This document shows, one piece after another, positions 6,713 to 16,099 of a DNA stretch of 19,183 nucleotides (its first letter is position 1; every line of letters starts with the position of its first letter). The DNA is from Bacteroidota bacterium (GTDB lineage Bacteria; Bacteroidota; Ignavibacteria; SZUA-365), in contig JAGTUW010000403.1 of assembly GCA_018224345.1 (NCBI GenBank), positions 1-19,183 on the forward strand, read 5' to 3'. The notes beneath the pieces were generated by a model, which searched no databases, had not been told where the DNA came from, and saw only the letters and a program-made list of their open reading frames with translations. The translations under genes and the position numbers were made by a program.

Positions 6713-9571
6713 ATGAAACAATCACTGCTCTTTTTGCTGTTGCTCTGCCTGCTGCCGCTCGCGGCAGCCCGGGCACAGTATAATGACGTAAATTCCTCGT
6801 TGTCTCTGAGCGGGGCAGGGTATATTTCCGTCCCGTACAGCGATGATCTCAATATCAATCTCACCAACAACGGCTTTGTCAGCATCAGTGCCTGGATTCG
6901 TCCAACGGCCAGCGGGTCGGAAATGACCATTGTCGGGAATGACAGGTCGCTTGGCTACTGGTTCGGTCTGAACAGTCAACGAAAACTGCTCTACTATCCG
7001 AACCCCCAGGGACAATTCACGGGCAATGCCACGATACCTCTCAATACATGGACACATGTGGCTGTCAGTTTCAACGTGTTTAAAAACGATTTGCGGTTTT
7101 ACGTCAACGGATCACTCGACAGACAGATCAATACCGGGCAGACCTATCTCGCCTACGGGTATTTCGACCTGCGCATCGGCGCCGACCGGCAGTCGGGAAA
7201 TCCGGCGCTTCACTGGACGGGGCAGATCGATGAAGTGCGCATCTGGTCCACGGACATCGACTTCTCCACAGCCGAAGGACTGCTCTACCGCATTCCCCTC
7301 GCAATGACCGGCGGTCGTTACGGTCGCCACATGCGCGGCGGCTGGCGTCTCAACGGTAATGCGCTTTCGGTCGATGGGCAGAATGATGGGACGCACAGCG
7401 GGACGGTGTCCTACGTCGCGACTCCCGATCCCGGACACTATGAGCGGATCGGCGTGCAATTCGTCAACGGTCCCGACCTCGGTGACCATATCACCATTCC
7501 TCACCGGAATGCGCTCTCTCTTACGCAGGATTTCACGCTCGAGTGCTGGGTGCGACCCGCGTCCATGGGTGGACATGCACAGTATCAGACTTTTATATCC
7601 AAAGGATCCTATTCTTCCAGCGCATGGAACTACTGGCTTGGTCTCAACAGAAACAATGGCAGAGTGCGATTTCTCCCGACCGGCAACTGGCAGCAGGCTC
7701 TTGAAAGTGATGTCGCGATAAAGAACGATAGCTGGACACATGTCGCCGCCCGCTTCGAAAAAGGCGGCAGTGCCTATCGTGCGACATTGTTTCTTAACGG
7801 ACGCGCGGCTGGATCGGCGAATTTTGCAACAACCGGATCAACGAATACCCATGAACTGCTGTTCGGCAATGCTGATACACGTTCGCTCGGAATGACAGCC
7901 TACGGATACAGCGGTGTTCTCGATGAGGTGCGGATATGGAATGTCGCCCGCAGCAACGATGAAATCACCGACCACTATCGCATGGAATTCAGCGGTACAG
8001 TCAACAATCTCGTTGCGGTGTACCGTCTGGATGGAGATGACCACGATCTGTCCGGCAATGGGTTTGACGGAACCGGTGAATTCCGTAACGGGTCGCAGGC
8101 TTTCTTCATCAGCACGGCATCGCTTCCTCCCGAACCGACGCTCGCACTGAGACGTCCCACTGGCGGCGAAACATGGCTGATCGATGACAGCGAGGAAATA
8201 CGCTGGTTGGCGACAGGCCTGGTGAATGTGCGGCTGGAACTCTCACGCGACGGAGGAGAGACATTCAGCGAAGTACTTGCGTCTTCCGTCCCCGCAACAC
8301 CCGGTGTTTTTTCGTGGAAGGTAGATGGACCGGAGACCACGGAGGCCATTGTTCGCGTCCGTCCTCCCTCGACGACAATGGTGCACGATGCAAGCAAGTT
8401 GTTCGAGATAGAGGATCCAGTCCCTGTCCTCGAAGTGCAACCGCTTTCTCTGACATTTTCCGCTCCTGCCAACGGCCTGTTGCCACCTCCGCAGACCTTG
8501 TTTCTGCGAAATACCGGTGGCGCAACCTTGTCCTGGACGATACAACAGGGCAGTGCACAGTTATTCGATTTTTCAGCCAGCGCCGGGACTGGCAACCTCG
8601 ATTCGATTGAAGTGCAGCTCAACACCACCAGTCTTCCGATCGGCAACTATGCCGATGATCTGATCATCGGCGGAAACGCCATGAATGCCCCCGTCACTGT
8701 ACCGGTGCGTGTGAACATCACCCCGCTGGTGACCTATGAAATTTCCGGCATTGTATTGTCGGCAACCGGAGCACCGGTCGAAGGTGTGAAAGTCACGGCT
8801 TCTGGTCCGGTAGAAGAACATGCCTACACCGATGCCAATGGTGCCTATGCGGTGGACGGTCTGGCTCCGGGTGATTACAGTGTCGTCCCATCCAGCCGGT
8901 ATTTCGATTTCACTCCGAACATCGAAGCAGTAGCGGGACTTGCCGCTGACCGGCCCGGCATTAACTTTACGGCGCGCAGGATCACTGCCGATGTTGTGAT
9001 ACGTTACGACGAAGGCTGGAATCTGATTTCCCTGCCGATGCCTCTGACGCAGAATGATGTTGCCGTCGTCTTTCCCGATGCCGACGGCAAAGCCTACGAA
9101 TACGATCCTTCCCAGGGCTATGTCGAGGTCAATGCACTCGAATACGGCAAGGGATACTGGGTGAAATTCCTCACACGCGATTCCGTGATTGTCAATGGAC
9201 CGTTGCAGCACACACTGGAATTCACCGCCTTCGAAACATTCGGGGGCTGGAATCTGATGGGTGCACCCAGTGGTCCTGCGTCTGTCGCTGGCATCATACA
9301 GGATCCCTCTGATGCCTTGCTGTCCGTCTATGGGTACGACCCTGCCGCCGGTTACTTCGAACCGCCTGCGGGAATGCTGCAGGCAGGTCGCGGGTATTTC
9401 ATCAAGGTGAATGCCAAAGCGATACTCCGGCTGGTTGCCTCGTCGTTCGCTTCGTGGACGTCCCCTGCGGATCTGATGCTGAGAGGCATCGATCACAAGC
9501 TTTCCCGCGTGGATACTGATCTACGATATCCCGGGGCAGACGTGCTGCCACCGCCGCCACCGGGTGAGTGA
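6713..9571 (+). CDS. secreted double-LamG, BACON and carboxypeptidase-regulatory-like protein without sorting domain
   Basis: This 952-residue exported protein is probably adhesive or glycan-binding. The signal peptide (about 1-22, AAARAQ) precedes two LamG/concanavalin-like domains (about 27-190 and 246-457; each holds the DEVRIW hallmark). They are followed by a GGETW Kre9/KNH-like beta domain (about 476-567), a BACON-like domain (about 569-671), a carboxypeptidase-regulatory-like fold (about 676-756) and a duplicated GWNL/GYWVK module (about 759-905) also present in the metalloprotease. The protein ends PPPPPGE-stop. In the metalloprotease the comparable LPAVPP segment continues for about 175 more residues to the sorting domain, so this gene appears to lack the usual T9SS tail. 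Whether it was truncated or evolved so is unknown. The start is supported by GGAG at 6698-6701, with a rather long 11-nt spacer. No catalytic motif was seen. Confidence 0.85.
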   Translation: MKQSLLFLLLLCLLPLAAARAQYNDVNSSLSLSGAGYISVPYSDDLNINLTNNGFVSISAWIRPTASGSEMTIVGNDRSLGYWFGLNSQRKLLYYPNPQGQFTGNATIPLNTWTHVAVSFNVFKNDLRFYVNGSLDRQINTGQTYLAYGYFDLRIGADRQSGNPALHWTGQIDEVRIWSTDIDFSTAEGLLYRIPLAMTGGRYGRHMRGGWRLNGNALSVDGQNDGTHSGTVSYVATPDPGHYERIGVQFVNGPDLGDHITIPHRNALSLTQDFTLECWVRPASMGGHAQYQTFISKGSYSSSAWNYWLGLNRNNGRVRFLPTGNWQQALESDVAIKNDSWTHVAARFEKGGSAYRATLFLNGRAAGSANFATTGSTNTHELLFGNADTRSLGMTAYGYSGVLDEVRIWNVARSNDEITDHYRMEFSGTVNNLVAVYRLDGDDHDLSGNGFDGTGEFRNGSQAFFISTASLPPEPTLALRRPTGGETWLIDDSEEIRWLATGLVNVRLELSRDGGETFSEVLASSVPATPGVFSWKVDGPETTEAIVRVRPPSTTMVHDASKLFEIEDPVPVLEVQPLSLTFSAPANGLLPPPQTLFLRNTGGATLSWTIQQGSAQLFDFSASAGTGNLDSIEVQLNTTSLPIGNYADDLIIGGNAMNAPVTVPVRVNITPLVTYEISGIVLSATGAPVEGVKVTASGPVEEHAYTDANGAYAVDGLAPGDYSVVPSSRYFDFTPNIEAVAGLAADRPGINFTARRITADVVIRYDEGWNLISLPMPLTQNDVAVVFPDADGKAYEYDPSQGYVEVNALEYGKGYWVKFLTRDSVIVNGPLQHTLEFTAFETFGGWNLMGAPSGPASVAGIIQDPSDALLSVYGYDPAAGYFEPPAGMLQAGRGYFIKVNAKAILRLVASSFASWTSPADLMLRGIDHKLSRVDTDLRYPGADVLPPPPPGE

Positions 9572-9599
9572 CAAGAAGCGCGTCTGTGAGCATTTCTCC

Positions 9600-9641
9600 G
9601 GCACCAGATCTGTCGCATTTCCCTGCGTTCGATCTGGTGCC
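9600..9641 (+). terminator. hairpin terminator after the LamG gene
   Basis: GGCACCAGATC (9600-9610) pairs perfectly with GATCTGGTGCC (9631-9641). Inside the loop CGCA and TGCG can pair again around TTTCCC, giving a long interrupted stem. The next bases are GTTTCATTC, a weak T-rich tail. It begins 28 nt after the stop codon and lies ahead of the next promoter at 9669, as expected for a terminator between two transcription units. Confidence 0.6.
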
Positions 9642-9668
9642 GTTTCATTCATGCTCTCCGGTATTCTA

Positions 9669-9697
9669 TTGATTATGTCCCGGATTTCTGCTATCAT
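9669..9697 (+). promoter_or_regulatory. promoter of the giant ASH-repeat gene
   Basis: TTGATT (9669-9674), a 17-base spacer and TATCAT (9692-9697) match the housekeeping consensus at 4/6 and 5/6 positions. The start would be near 9704, giving a leader of about 24 nt. It lies directly after the hairpin that ends the previous gene. The spacer equals that of the promoter at 47-75. Confidence 0.5.
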
Positions 9698-9727
9698 GCC
9701 TGACGTACCCCCAGGAACGCATCCGGA

Positions 9728-12700
9728 ATGCACGCTACCGGTTGTCAACAAATAATCTGCTCATGCCATAAATCGTTGTTACGAAGGTTTTGCATATTCC
9801 TGTTCTGGTGTTGTGTCGCAGGATCTGCATCACACGCTCAGCCCATAGGTGAATGGACGGAACAGCCCATCGCGCTGCCCGTTCGCAGCCTGATGGGAAT
9901 CGCCATGGCCGATAGCGGCAACGGCTATGCTGTCGGGGATGTGGATGTTCTCCGGCAACACACCGGGGTTCTCGTAAAACGAGCCGGCGATCCGACCTGG
10001 CGGGCTGTGCCGGCGACGGCCTTCAACCCCCCGATCAATATCGCGCTTTCCTCCTGGGCACAGGACGTGCACGCCATTCCTGCTTCTTCCATCGCATTCA
10101 TCTCCTGGCGTGACGATTATCGCAGTCTCGTGTACAAGACCACGAATAACGGTGCAAACTGGTTTTCCGTCTCTCCGCTGAATCCTATTCTCTATGGCAT
10201 TCGCTACACCATCAACTTCGCTTCCCCGAGCGAGGGACTTATCGTAGGGGAGGGACCCGGTCGCGTTCATCGAACCGTCGATGGTGGAGTGACATGGAGA
10301 AGCTACACCATACCGGTGAACCCCCCCCTCACGGATGCAAAGCACAGCGGCAGCTACTGGTTTGTGGCGGGTGGCGACAATATGCTTTTCCGCTATACTC
10401 CATTGACGGACCGATGGACAAACTTATCCTTTACGCAATCCATAGAATATTTTCCAACCCATCTGAAAATACACTTCGTCGATGACGATTTCGGTTATCT
10501 GACCGGGTACAATCAAAACCGCTCCGTGCATGTGATGAAGACCACCAGCGGTGGCCTCGACTGGCAGCCTGTGCAGCAGCAACCACCATTCAATTCCAAC
10601 CCTGAGGGCCATAAGGGGATTTTCTTTTTCGACTCGGCGAAAGGGTGGGTGGCGAGCGATTACAATGAATTCGCCTACACGCCTGACGGGGGAAGGACCT
10701 GGACGAGTTACCACCCGAAACTATTCAATAACAAAACATATCACCCCGTCAACAAAATGGTGTTTCTCAATGAGGCACTGGGCTGGGCCGTCGGCGGTAT
10801 GCAGCGTAAAGACGGTTACCCCACGGTTTCGACCGGCTGGATCATGAAATGGACCGGCACACAGAAACCGGACATTTCCACGACACCGATACTCGCCTCA
10901 TTCGATACAATGGCCTGTCAAGCCAGTAAAGTCATCACCGTACCCATACACAATACGGGGACGGGAAATCTGACCATTTCCCCTGGCGGTATTACCTTCA
11001 GTCATCCGGAGTTTTCCCTGCAGAACGTTGTCTGGCCCATCATCATACAGCCGGGAGAAATCGGGGAAGTGGATGTACGCTGGGAACCGGACGCAGAACA
11101 TTACGGTCCGGCACAGAGCGGCAGCTTTATGGCCATCGAGAGCAATGACCACGAGAATCAACCCTGGACAATCGAACTGGCAGGCCAACGGCTGCTCTCA
11201 CGCCTCGAGCCGCGCGAAACCAATCTTGTCTTCCCGACCGTTTGTCTCGGCGAGTCCAGTGAAGCGACACTGGTCGTCGATACCTATGGAAACGTCCCAC
11301 CGGCAATCTTGCGTGTGGATCTGGTCAGCAATCAGGGCAATCTCATACTGCTCTCGCATGCCCCCGGCGCGTTGATCCGCGACACGGATTCACTGCGGTT
11401 TCTGCTGCGCGCTGATTATTCCGGCAGCTTTGCCGGGAGCATCCAAATCACGGCGGGCAATCCGGATTGTCCCGAACTCATTGATATATCCTTTCTCGGG
11501 ATGGTCGAAAGCAATACCGTGGAAGCGACACCCGAGATTCTGCGCTTCAACCAGGTCTGTGTCGGTGAAGAGGTGACCGAGTATGTTCAGCTCAAGAATA
11601 TAGGTACCAGAGCCGGGGAACTTCTGGAACTGCGACAGTTCGGTGGGGATTCGCTTTTCACCATGCTCATAGACAGTGGCCGTATCATCGATGAGAATGC
11701 CAGCGAATTGATCCCCATCCGTTTCACCCCGCGTGCACTCGATACAAACAGTCAGAGCACACAATTTCATCTTGTGTTCGGTCCCTGTGCCGACACAGTC
11801 ATCATTGTCGTGAACGGGCAGGGTATCGATGCGGAACTTGAGTTGGACGCAGATTCACTTCTCATCATCGGTCCTGCACCACTGGACCATGAGATCACGG
11901 AGATTGTGACTCTGCACAATCCGGAGCTGCTTCCCACCACTGTCGACACGCTGTTTTTCGATCCGCACATCCCCGGTCTCCGCTTCGTCGAACCCACTGA
12001 CATCCCGTTTTCTCTCAAGGGAGGGGAAAAGATCGAATTGCGTATTGCGTATCTGGCCGCTAGCCGGGACAGTCTGCACACCACGTTGAGAGTGCGATGG
12101 ACGGAACCCTGTCACGGCGATATCGCACATCCGGTGTTACTCATCAGCGACGAGCTTCCTGTCGCGGATATCCCCGAACTGCTTTCCTTTGAAACGCAGA
12201 TGTGTGAAGAGGACGTTTTCGACAGTCTGCTCATCCACAACAGGGGGCAGGTCCCACTGCATCTGACAATGACGACACTGGTCGATGGTGACATGACGCA
12301 TTTTCGTGTCGTCGGTCCGCCACTGCCGTTGAGTATACCGCCGGGTGACTCGGCCTGGCTGCATCTGGCTTACAATGCGCCCGTAAACGGGGGCAGCAGC
12401 GCGTCGCTGATCATACAGCACAATGATTTGACGGTCAAGGGCTTCAGCAGGGTTCGTCTCAGCGGACGAAAGAAGGTCCAGACGCTGACCGTCACGGAAG
12501 TGATGAGCGGTCCATTGCGTCTCTGCGCCGGCGTGGAAGGTCGACACAGCTACATATTGAGGAACGAGAATGCCGACTCCCTGTCGCTTTCGAGCGTCGA
12601 CATATTGGAGGGCGGGACTTTCGCCTCACTGCATTCCGGCGAACTCCCCGTCGATGTGCCGCCAGGCGGAAGCTTCGTGTTCCATACCGATGTGACACTC

Positions 12701-15700
12701 CCGTTTGACACGAGTGTGACGATTGAACTGCAATTCGTCACCGAACCGTGCCGTGCCGTGCATGTGCTGCGTTTCCGGGCGTTCGTGGCCACGCCGTTGC
12801 TCACGGTGGATCCGGATCCGCTTGACTTCGGTGTGCTTCCCGTCACCGATGTCGAGACCATTGCACTGCGTCTGTTCAACAGTGATAGCATCGATGTCGT
12901 GGTGGATTCGTTGTATCTGCGTGGTGTCACCTCGGCCATGTATTTCGAGCAGCCACTGACGGCTCCGCAGTTGTTATCTCCCGGTGCATCGCTTGTCGCA
13001 GATATCACACCGCGTTTTGTAAAGGACACCGGCTTGGTGACCGGGTCACTGTGTGCGATTCTTTCCGATCCCTGTCCCGACACGATCTGTTTTGACATAC
13101 AGGTCCGTTTTATAGACATGCCATTTAACGCATCGCACGATACACTTCGTTACGTCTTCGCCTTCTGCGATTCGCTGCATTGTGACAGTATCCATATCAC
13201 CAATACCTTGACCGTGCCGCAGCTCCTGTTGCCCGCAGTGACGTACGCGAGCGTGTTTTCTGTACAGCCCGATACCGCAATATTTCTGGAGCCAGGGGAA
13301 CGTGTCGTGCTTGAAGTCTGTGCACGCATACCTGTCGTTGAACGTGCGAGGGGTGATCTGCTGCTTCAATCCGACATTGCACCCATGACGGCCGTACCTT
13401 TGCTCGCCGTGCGTGAGGATCGTCCATTGCTTGTGCCCGACAGTGTCGATGCGGGGAATATTCCCTACTGTCTCAGTGAAAGGAGTGTGCTGATTCCCAT
13501 CGGGAATCCCAACGGGCTGAAGGAGGACATCTTCGACATCGAAATCGATGATGGCTTCATGCTGGACAGCCATGTGCCGTTCCAACTCGCCGGGCACAGC
13601 ACCGACACGTTGCGTCTGCGCGCTGTTCCGGCCGGGCCGGGTGCATTCAGCGGCAGGCTGACAATACACAGTCGCAGCGGTGACTGCGAACGGACGACAG
13701 TGATCGTTCTGACCGGTCGGTCCGGAGAGCCCTACATCGACGCAACCCCGGAGACACTGCTGTTCGCCAATGTGGTGGCAGGCACGGCGCAGTCGCGGAA
13801 CCTGAACATTCGCAACCGCGACATGGAAGGGCTTCGTCTGTCGGACATCATATTGCAACCCACGGCGCAATTCTCGACAGCGATCAACACACCGGTCGAT
13901 CTGGCACCGGGCATGTCAATCGATATTCCCGTCGTCTTCCAGCCCGCCGAGACCGGCAATTATTTCGGAACCATGTGTCTGATTATCGATCAGCCCTGTC
14001 CCGATACCATCTGCATCGCACTGGAGGGCGTGGCGGTCGAGGGAGCCCTGGTATTCTCCATGCCTCAGTTGCGTTTCGATTCGCTGGCCTATTGCGAGGA
14101 ACGTGTTGATACCGTTCTTCTGCACAACACCGGAAGCGCCGATGTGCGGCTGACCAGCAGCAGCATCAGCGGCTCGGGAGCGCCCGGATACACACTACTC
14201 AATCCGATCACTTCGGACCTGTCATTACCTGCCGGCGCATCCCATGGATTTGCCATCCGTTTCAGGGCGGCCGATGTCCCGGATGGCAGCGCGACTGCTT
14301 CCCTGTTTATCCGCAGTGATGCTCCCGATCAGCCACTGCTGGAACTGCCGTTGTTCGGAACGCGTGCGCGACATATCGTCCCGTCCGGACTCGAATTCAA
14401 TCTCGGTGCCGTGTTGTTGGGCAGCGCATTGGATTTCGATGTGGAAATCCACAATGCGGGGGATGCCGCGCTGTTATTGGATAGCATTGCTCTGCCAGCG
14501 GACTACACGCTCACACAACCACTGTTTCCAGCGCGCATTTATGGCGGGATGCGGGCAGTGCTCGGTCTGACGCTGCTTCCTTCGCGGGAAGGGAGTTTTG
14601 TCGATACACTCCGTCTCTTCGTTGGTCCCTGCGACGACGAGGTTCTGCTCATTGTGCGTGGCGGTGCATTACGGCAGTTCGTGCAGAATCATCTTGATTT
14701 CGGTGACCTTCCATTCTGCGAAACGCGCAGTGGTCTCGTCAGCATGCGCAACAATGGCACGGAGTCGCTGACCTTGACCTCCCTGAACATCACCGGTACG
14801 CATGCAGGGGCATTTCACATCGAGAATCCACCGTCTCTGCCGTATCAGCTCGCTCCCGGAGAACAACTGCATCTGACACTGCAGATCACACCGTTGCCGG
14901 CTGTATTCGGCACGTATACAGGGCGACTCCGGACAGGGTTGGAGTTGGATGGACAGTCCATAGATTTCCACTCCGATCTGCGCGCTGTTGTCACCGACGG
15001 CGGTCTTGCCTTTGCCGGTCAGGTGTATCTTGGCAGTGGCGAAATCGGTTCCGTCACTGCGGCGATACCGGTGACCGGGAGAAACACAGCGTCCTTCCCC
15101 ATACGCATCGAGTCCCTGCACTTTCCGGAACAGCGACTGCGATTACTTTCCACCGATCCGGCGTTGCCAGCCGAGATTGCACCGGGGGACAGTCTTGTCA
15201 TCGAGTTGACCTTTACGGCTCATCGTCTCGGTGATATCGGCGATGAGATGGTTGTGATCTATGGTGGACCCTGTCCGGACAGTATCCAGGTGCCGCTGTT
15301 TTACGAAGGATTTGGTCAATTCATCGACCTGCAATTGTGGGCCGACACTGTGCACGGTGTGGTTGACGACACTGTCCATATTCCGGTTCGTATTGACAGG
15401 GACCTCTCCGCGCTGGGCATTCGTCGCTGGAGTCTGGAAATCGGATATAACGGCAGTATGCTTTATCCACTCGGTGTCGAGACCATGGCGACCTTGTCCG
15501 AGGGGATGACGGTAACGATGACCGCAAGTTCACTCGGTTCCTTGCAGATCGAGGCCCGGGGTGAAGCATTACGCGGTGACGGAGATAATCTCGCCATACT
15601 GCGTTTTCTCGTGCTCATCGGCGATGACAGCGTCACGTCGCTTCGACCCGAGCGCATCGATCTCGGTCATCCGGCGCTTCGCATACAGGCAGGGGATGGC

Positions 15701-16021
15701 ATGTTTACGCTGACGGATTATTGCTTCATCGATGGGAGCAGATTGCTCGGAGGGGGCGGGTTGCTACGTATTGCTTCTGTGCATCCCAATCCGTCCCGCG
15801 GAGCGGCTGAAATCGACTTTGTGCTTCCCGTGGCTGAACAGTACCGTATCAGCATATACGATGCGCGCGGCGGCAATATCACGGATGTGGCCTCCGGCCA
15901 GGGTATCGAGGGATTACAGCGCCGTAGTATTGATCTCAGTGCACTCACCAGCGGAAGATACACACTTCTCCTCCATACGTCACGAGGCGCAGCCACCGGG
16001 AGTATCACTATTCTCAGATAA
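9728..16021 (+). CDS. giant secreted ASH-repeat protein with propeller-like N-terminus, cohesin-like domain and T9SS sorting domain
   Basis: This 2097-residue surface or extracellular protein has an unusually long, Cys-rich signal peptide n-region (CQQIICSC), a hydrophobic core and ASHA before QPIGEW (about residue 37). Residues about 40-375 resemble a YCF48/BNR-like beta-propeller, with GWAVGG, DGGVTW and DGGRTW strands. About 14 ASH-like ('choice-of-anchor D') Ig-fold repeats of roughly 105 residues follow (about 380-1861). Many have a Cys in the first strand (VCLGE, VCVGE, YCEER, FCETR) and/or in a late PCPDTI-type motif. A cohesin-like domain covers about 1865-2000, and the type A sorting domain covers about 2011-2097 (HPNPSRG from 2019, ending TILR). 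The start is supported by AGGA at 9713-9716, spacer 11 nt. It is transcribed separately, with its own promoter and a terminator after it. It is a structural or binding protein by inference; no catalytic residues were recognised. Confidence 0.85.
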   Translation: MHATGCQQIICSCHKSLLRRFCIFLFWCCVAGSASHAQPIGEWTEQPIALPVRSLMGIAMADSGNGYAVGDVDVLRQHTGVLVKRAGDPTWRAVPATAFNPPINIALSSWAQDVHAIPASSIAFISWRDDYRSLVYKTTNNGANWFSVSPLNPILYGIRYTINFASPSEGLIVGEGPGRVHRTVDGGVTWRSYTIPVNPPLTDAKHSGSYWFVAGGDNMLFRYTPLTDRWTNLSFTQSIEYFPTHLKIHFVDDDFGYLTGYNQNRSVHVMKTTSGGLDWQPVQQQPPFNSNPEGHKGIFFFDSAKGWVASDYNEFAYTPDGGRTWTSYHPKLFNNKTYHPVNKMVFLNEALGWAVGGMQRKDGYPTVSTGWIMKWTGTQKPDISTTPILASFDTMACQASKVITVPIHNTGTGNLTISPGGITFSHPEFSLQNVVWPIIIQPGEIGEVDVRWEPDAEHYGPAQSGSFMAIESNDHENQPWTIELAGQRLLSRLEPRETNLVFPTVCLGESSEATLVVDTYGNVPPAILRVDLVSNQGNLILLSHAPGALIRDTDSLRFLLRADYSGSFAGSIQITAGNPDCPELIDISFLGMVESNTVEATPEILRFNQVCVGEEVTEYVQLKNIGTRAGELLELRQFGGDSLFTMLIDSGRIIDENASELIPIRFTPRALDTNSQSTQFHLVFGPCADTVIIVVNGQGIDAELELDADSLLIIGPAPLDHEITEIVTLHNPELLPTTVDTLFFDPHIPGLRFVEPTDIPFSLKGGEKIELRIAYLAASRDSLHTTLRVRWTEPCHGDIAHPVLLISDELPVADIPELLSFETQMCEEDVFDSLLIHNRGQVPLHLTMTTLVDGDMTHFRVVGPPLPLSIPPGDSAWLHLAYNAPVNGGSSASLIIQHNDLTVKGFSRVRLSGRKKVQTLTVTEVMSGPLRLCAGVEGRHSYILRNENADSLSLSSVDILEGGTFASLHSGELPVDVPPGGSFVFHTDVTLPFDTSVTIELQFVTEPCRAVHVLRFRAFVATPLLTVDPDPLDFGVLPVTDVETIALRLFNSDSIDVVVDSLYLRGVTSAMYFEQPLTAPQLLSPGASLVADITPRFVKDTGLVTGSLCAILSDPCPDTICFDIQVRFIDMPFNASHDTLRYVFAFCDSLHCDSIHITNTLTVPQLLLPAVTYASVFSVQPDTAIFLEPGERVVLEVCARIPVVERARGDLLLQSDIAPMTAVPLLAVREDRPLLVPDSVDAGNIPYCLSERSVLIPIGNPNGLKEDIFDIEIDDGFMLDSHVPFQLAGHSTDTLRLRAVPAGPGAFSGRLTIHSRSGDCERTTVIVLTGRSGEPYIDATPETLLFANVVAGTAQSRNLNIRNRDMEGLRLSDIILQPTAQFSTAINTPVDLAPGMSIDIPVVFQPAETGNYFGTMCLIIDQPCPDTICIALEGVAVEGALVFSMPQLRFDSLAYCEERVDTVLLHNTGSADVRLTSSSISGSGAPGYTLLNPITSDLSLPAGASHGFAIRFRAADVPDGSATASLFIRSDAPDQPLLELPLFGTRARHIVPSGLEFNLGAVLLGSALDFDVEIHNAGDAALLLDSIALPADYTLTQPLFPARIYGGMRAVLGLTLLPSREGSFVDTLRLFVGPCDDEVLLIVRGGALRQFVQNHLDFGDLPFCETRSGLVSMRNNGTESLTLTSLNITGTHAGAFHIENPPSLPYQLAPGEQLHLTLQITPLPAVFGTYTGRLRTGLELDGQSIDFHSDLRAVVTDGGLAFAGQVYLGSGEIGSVTAAIPVTGRNTASFPIRIESLHFPEQRLRLLSTDPALPAEIAPGDSLVIELTFTAHRLGDIGDEMVVIYGGPCPDSIQVPLFYEGFGQFIDLQLWADTVHGVVDDTVHIPVRIDRDLSALGIRRWSLEIGYNGSMLYPLGVETMATLSEGMTVTMTASSLGSLQIEARGEALRGDGDNLAILRFLVLIGDDSVTSLRPERIDLGHPALRIQAGDGMFTLTDYCFIDGSRLLGGGGLLRIASVHPNPSRGAAEIDFVLPVAEQYRISIYDARGGNITDVASGQGIEGLQRRSIDLSALTSGRYTLLLHTSRGAATGSITILR

Positions 16022-16070
16022 TAACCGGAACAGCGCACTCTACAGGTCTTTGATCCATCTTCATCTCCTC

Positions 16071-16099
16071 TTGCATCATACCCGGAAACGAGCTATATT
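16071..16099 (+). promoter_or_regulatory. promoter candidate for rpsT
   Basis: TTGCAT (16071-16076), a 17-base spacer and TATATT (16094-16099) form a promoter with a strong -10 and a weak -35. TATATTTA also fits the Bacteroidetes TAnnTTTG element except at one base. The start would be near 16106, about 27 nt before the ATG. The -10 box lies inside the terminator hairpin of the preceding gene. Confidence 0.5.

Noticed and set aside
9560..9727. Frameshift restoring the lost sorting domain of the LamG protein
   Set aside because: None of the three forward frames after the stop shows YPNPF, LRVYD or similar motifs. The region holds a terminator and the next promoter instead.
9763..9765. Later ATG as start of the giant ASH-repeat protein
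   Set aside because: It is out of frame. The in-frame TTG at 9776 would shorten the signal peptide but has no ribosome-binding sequence before it.
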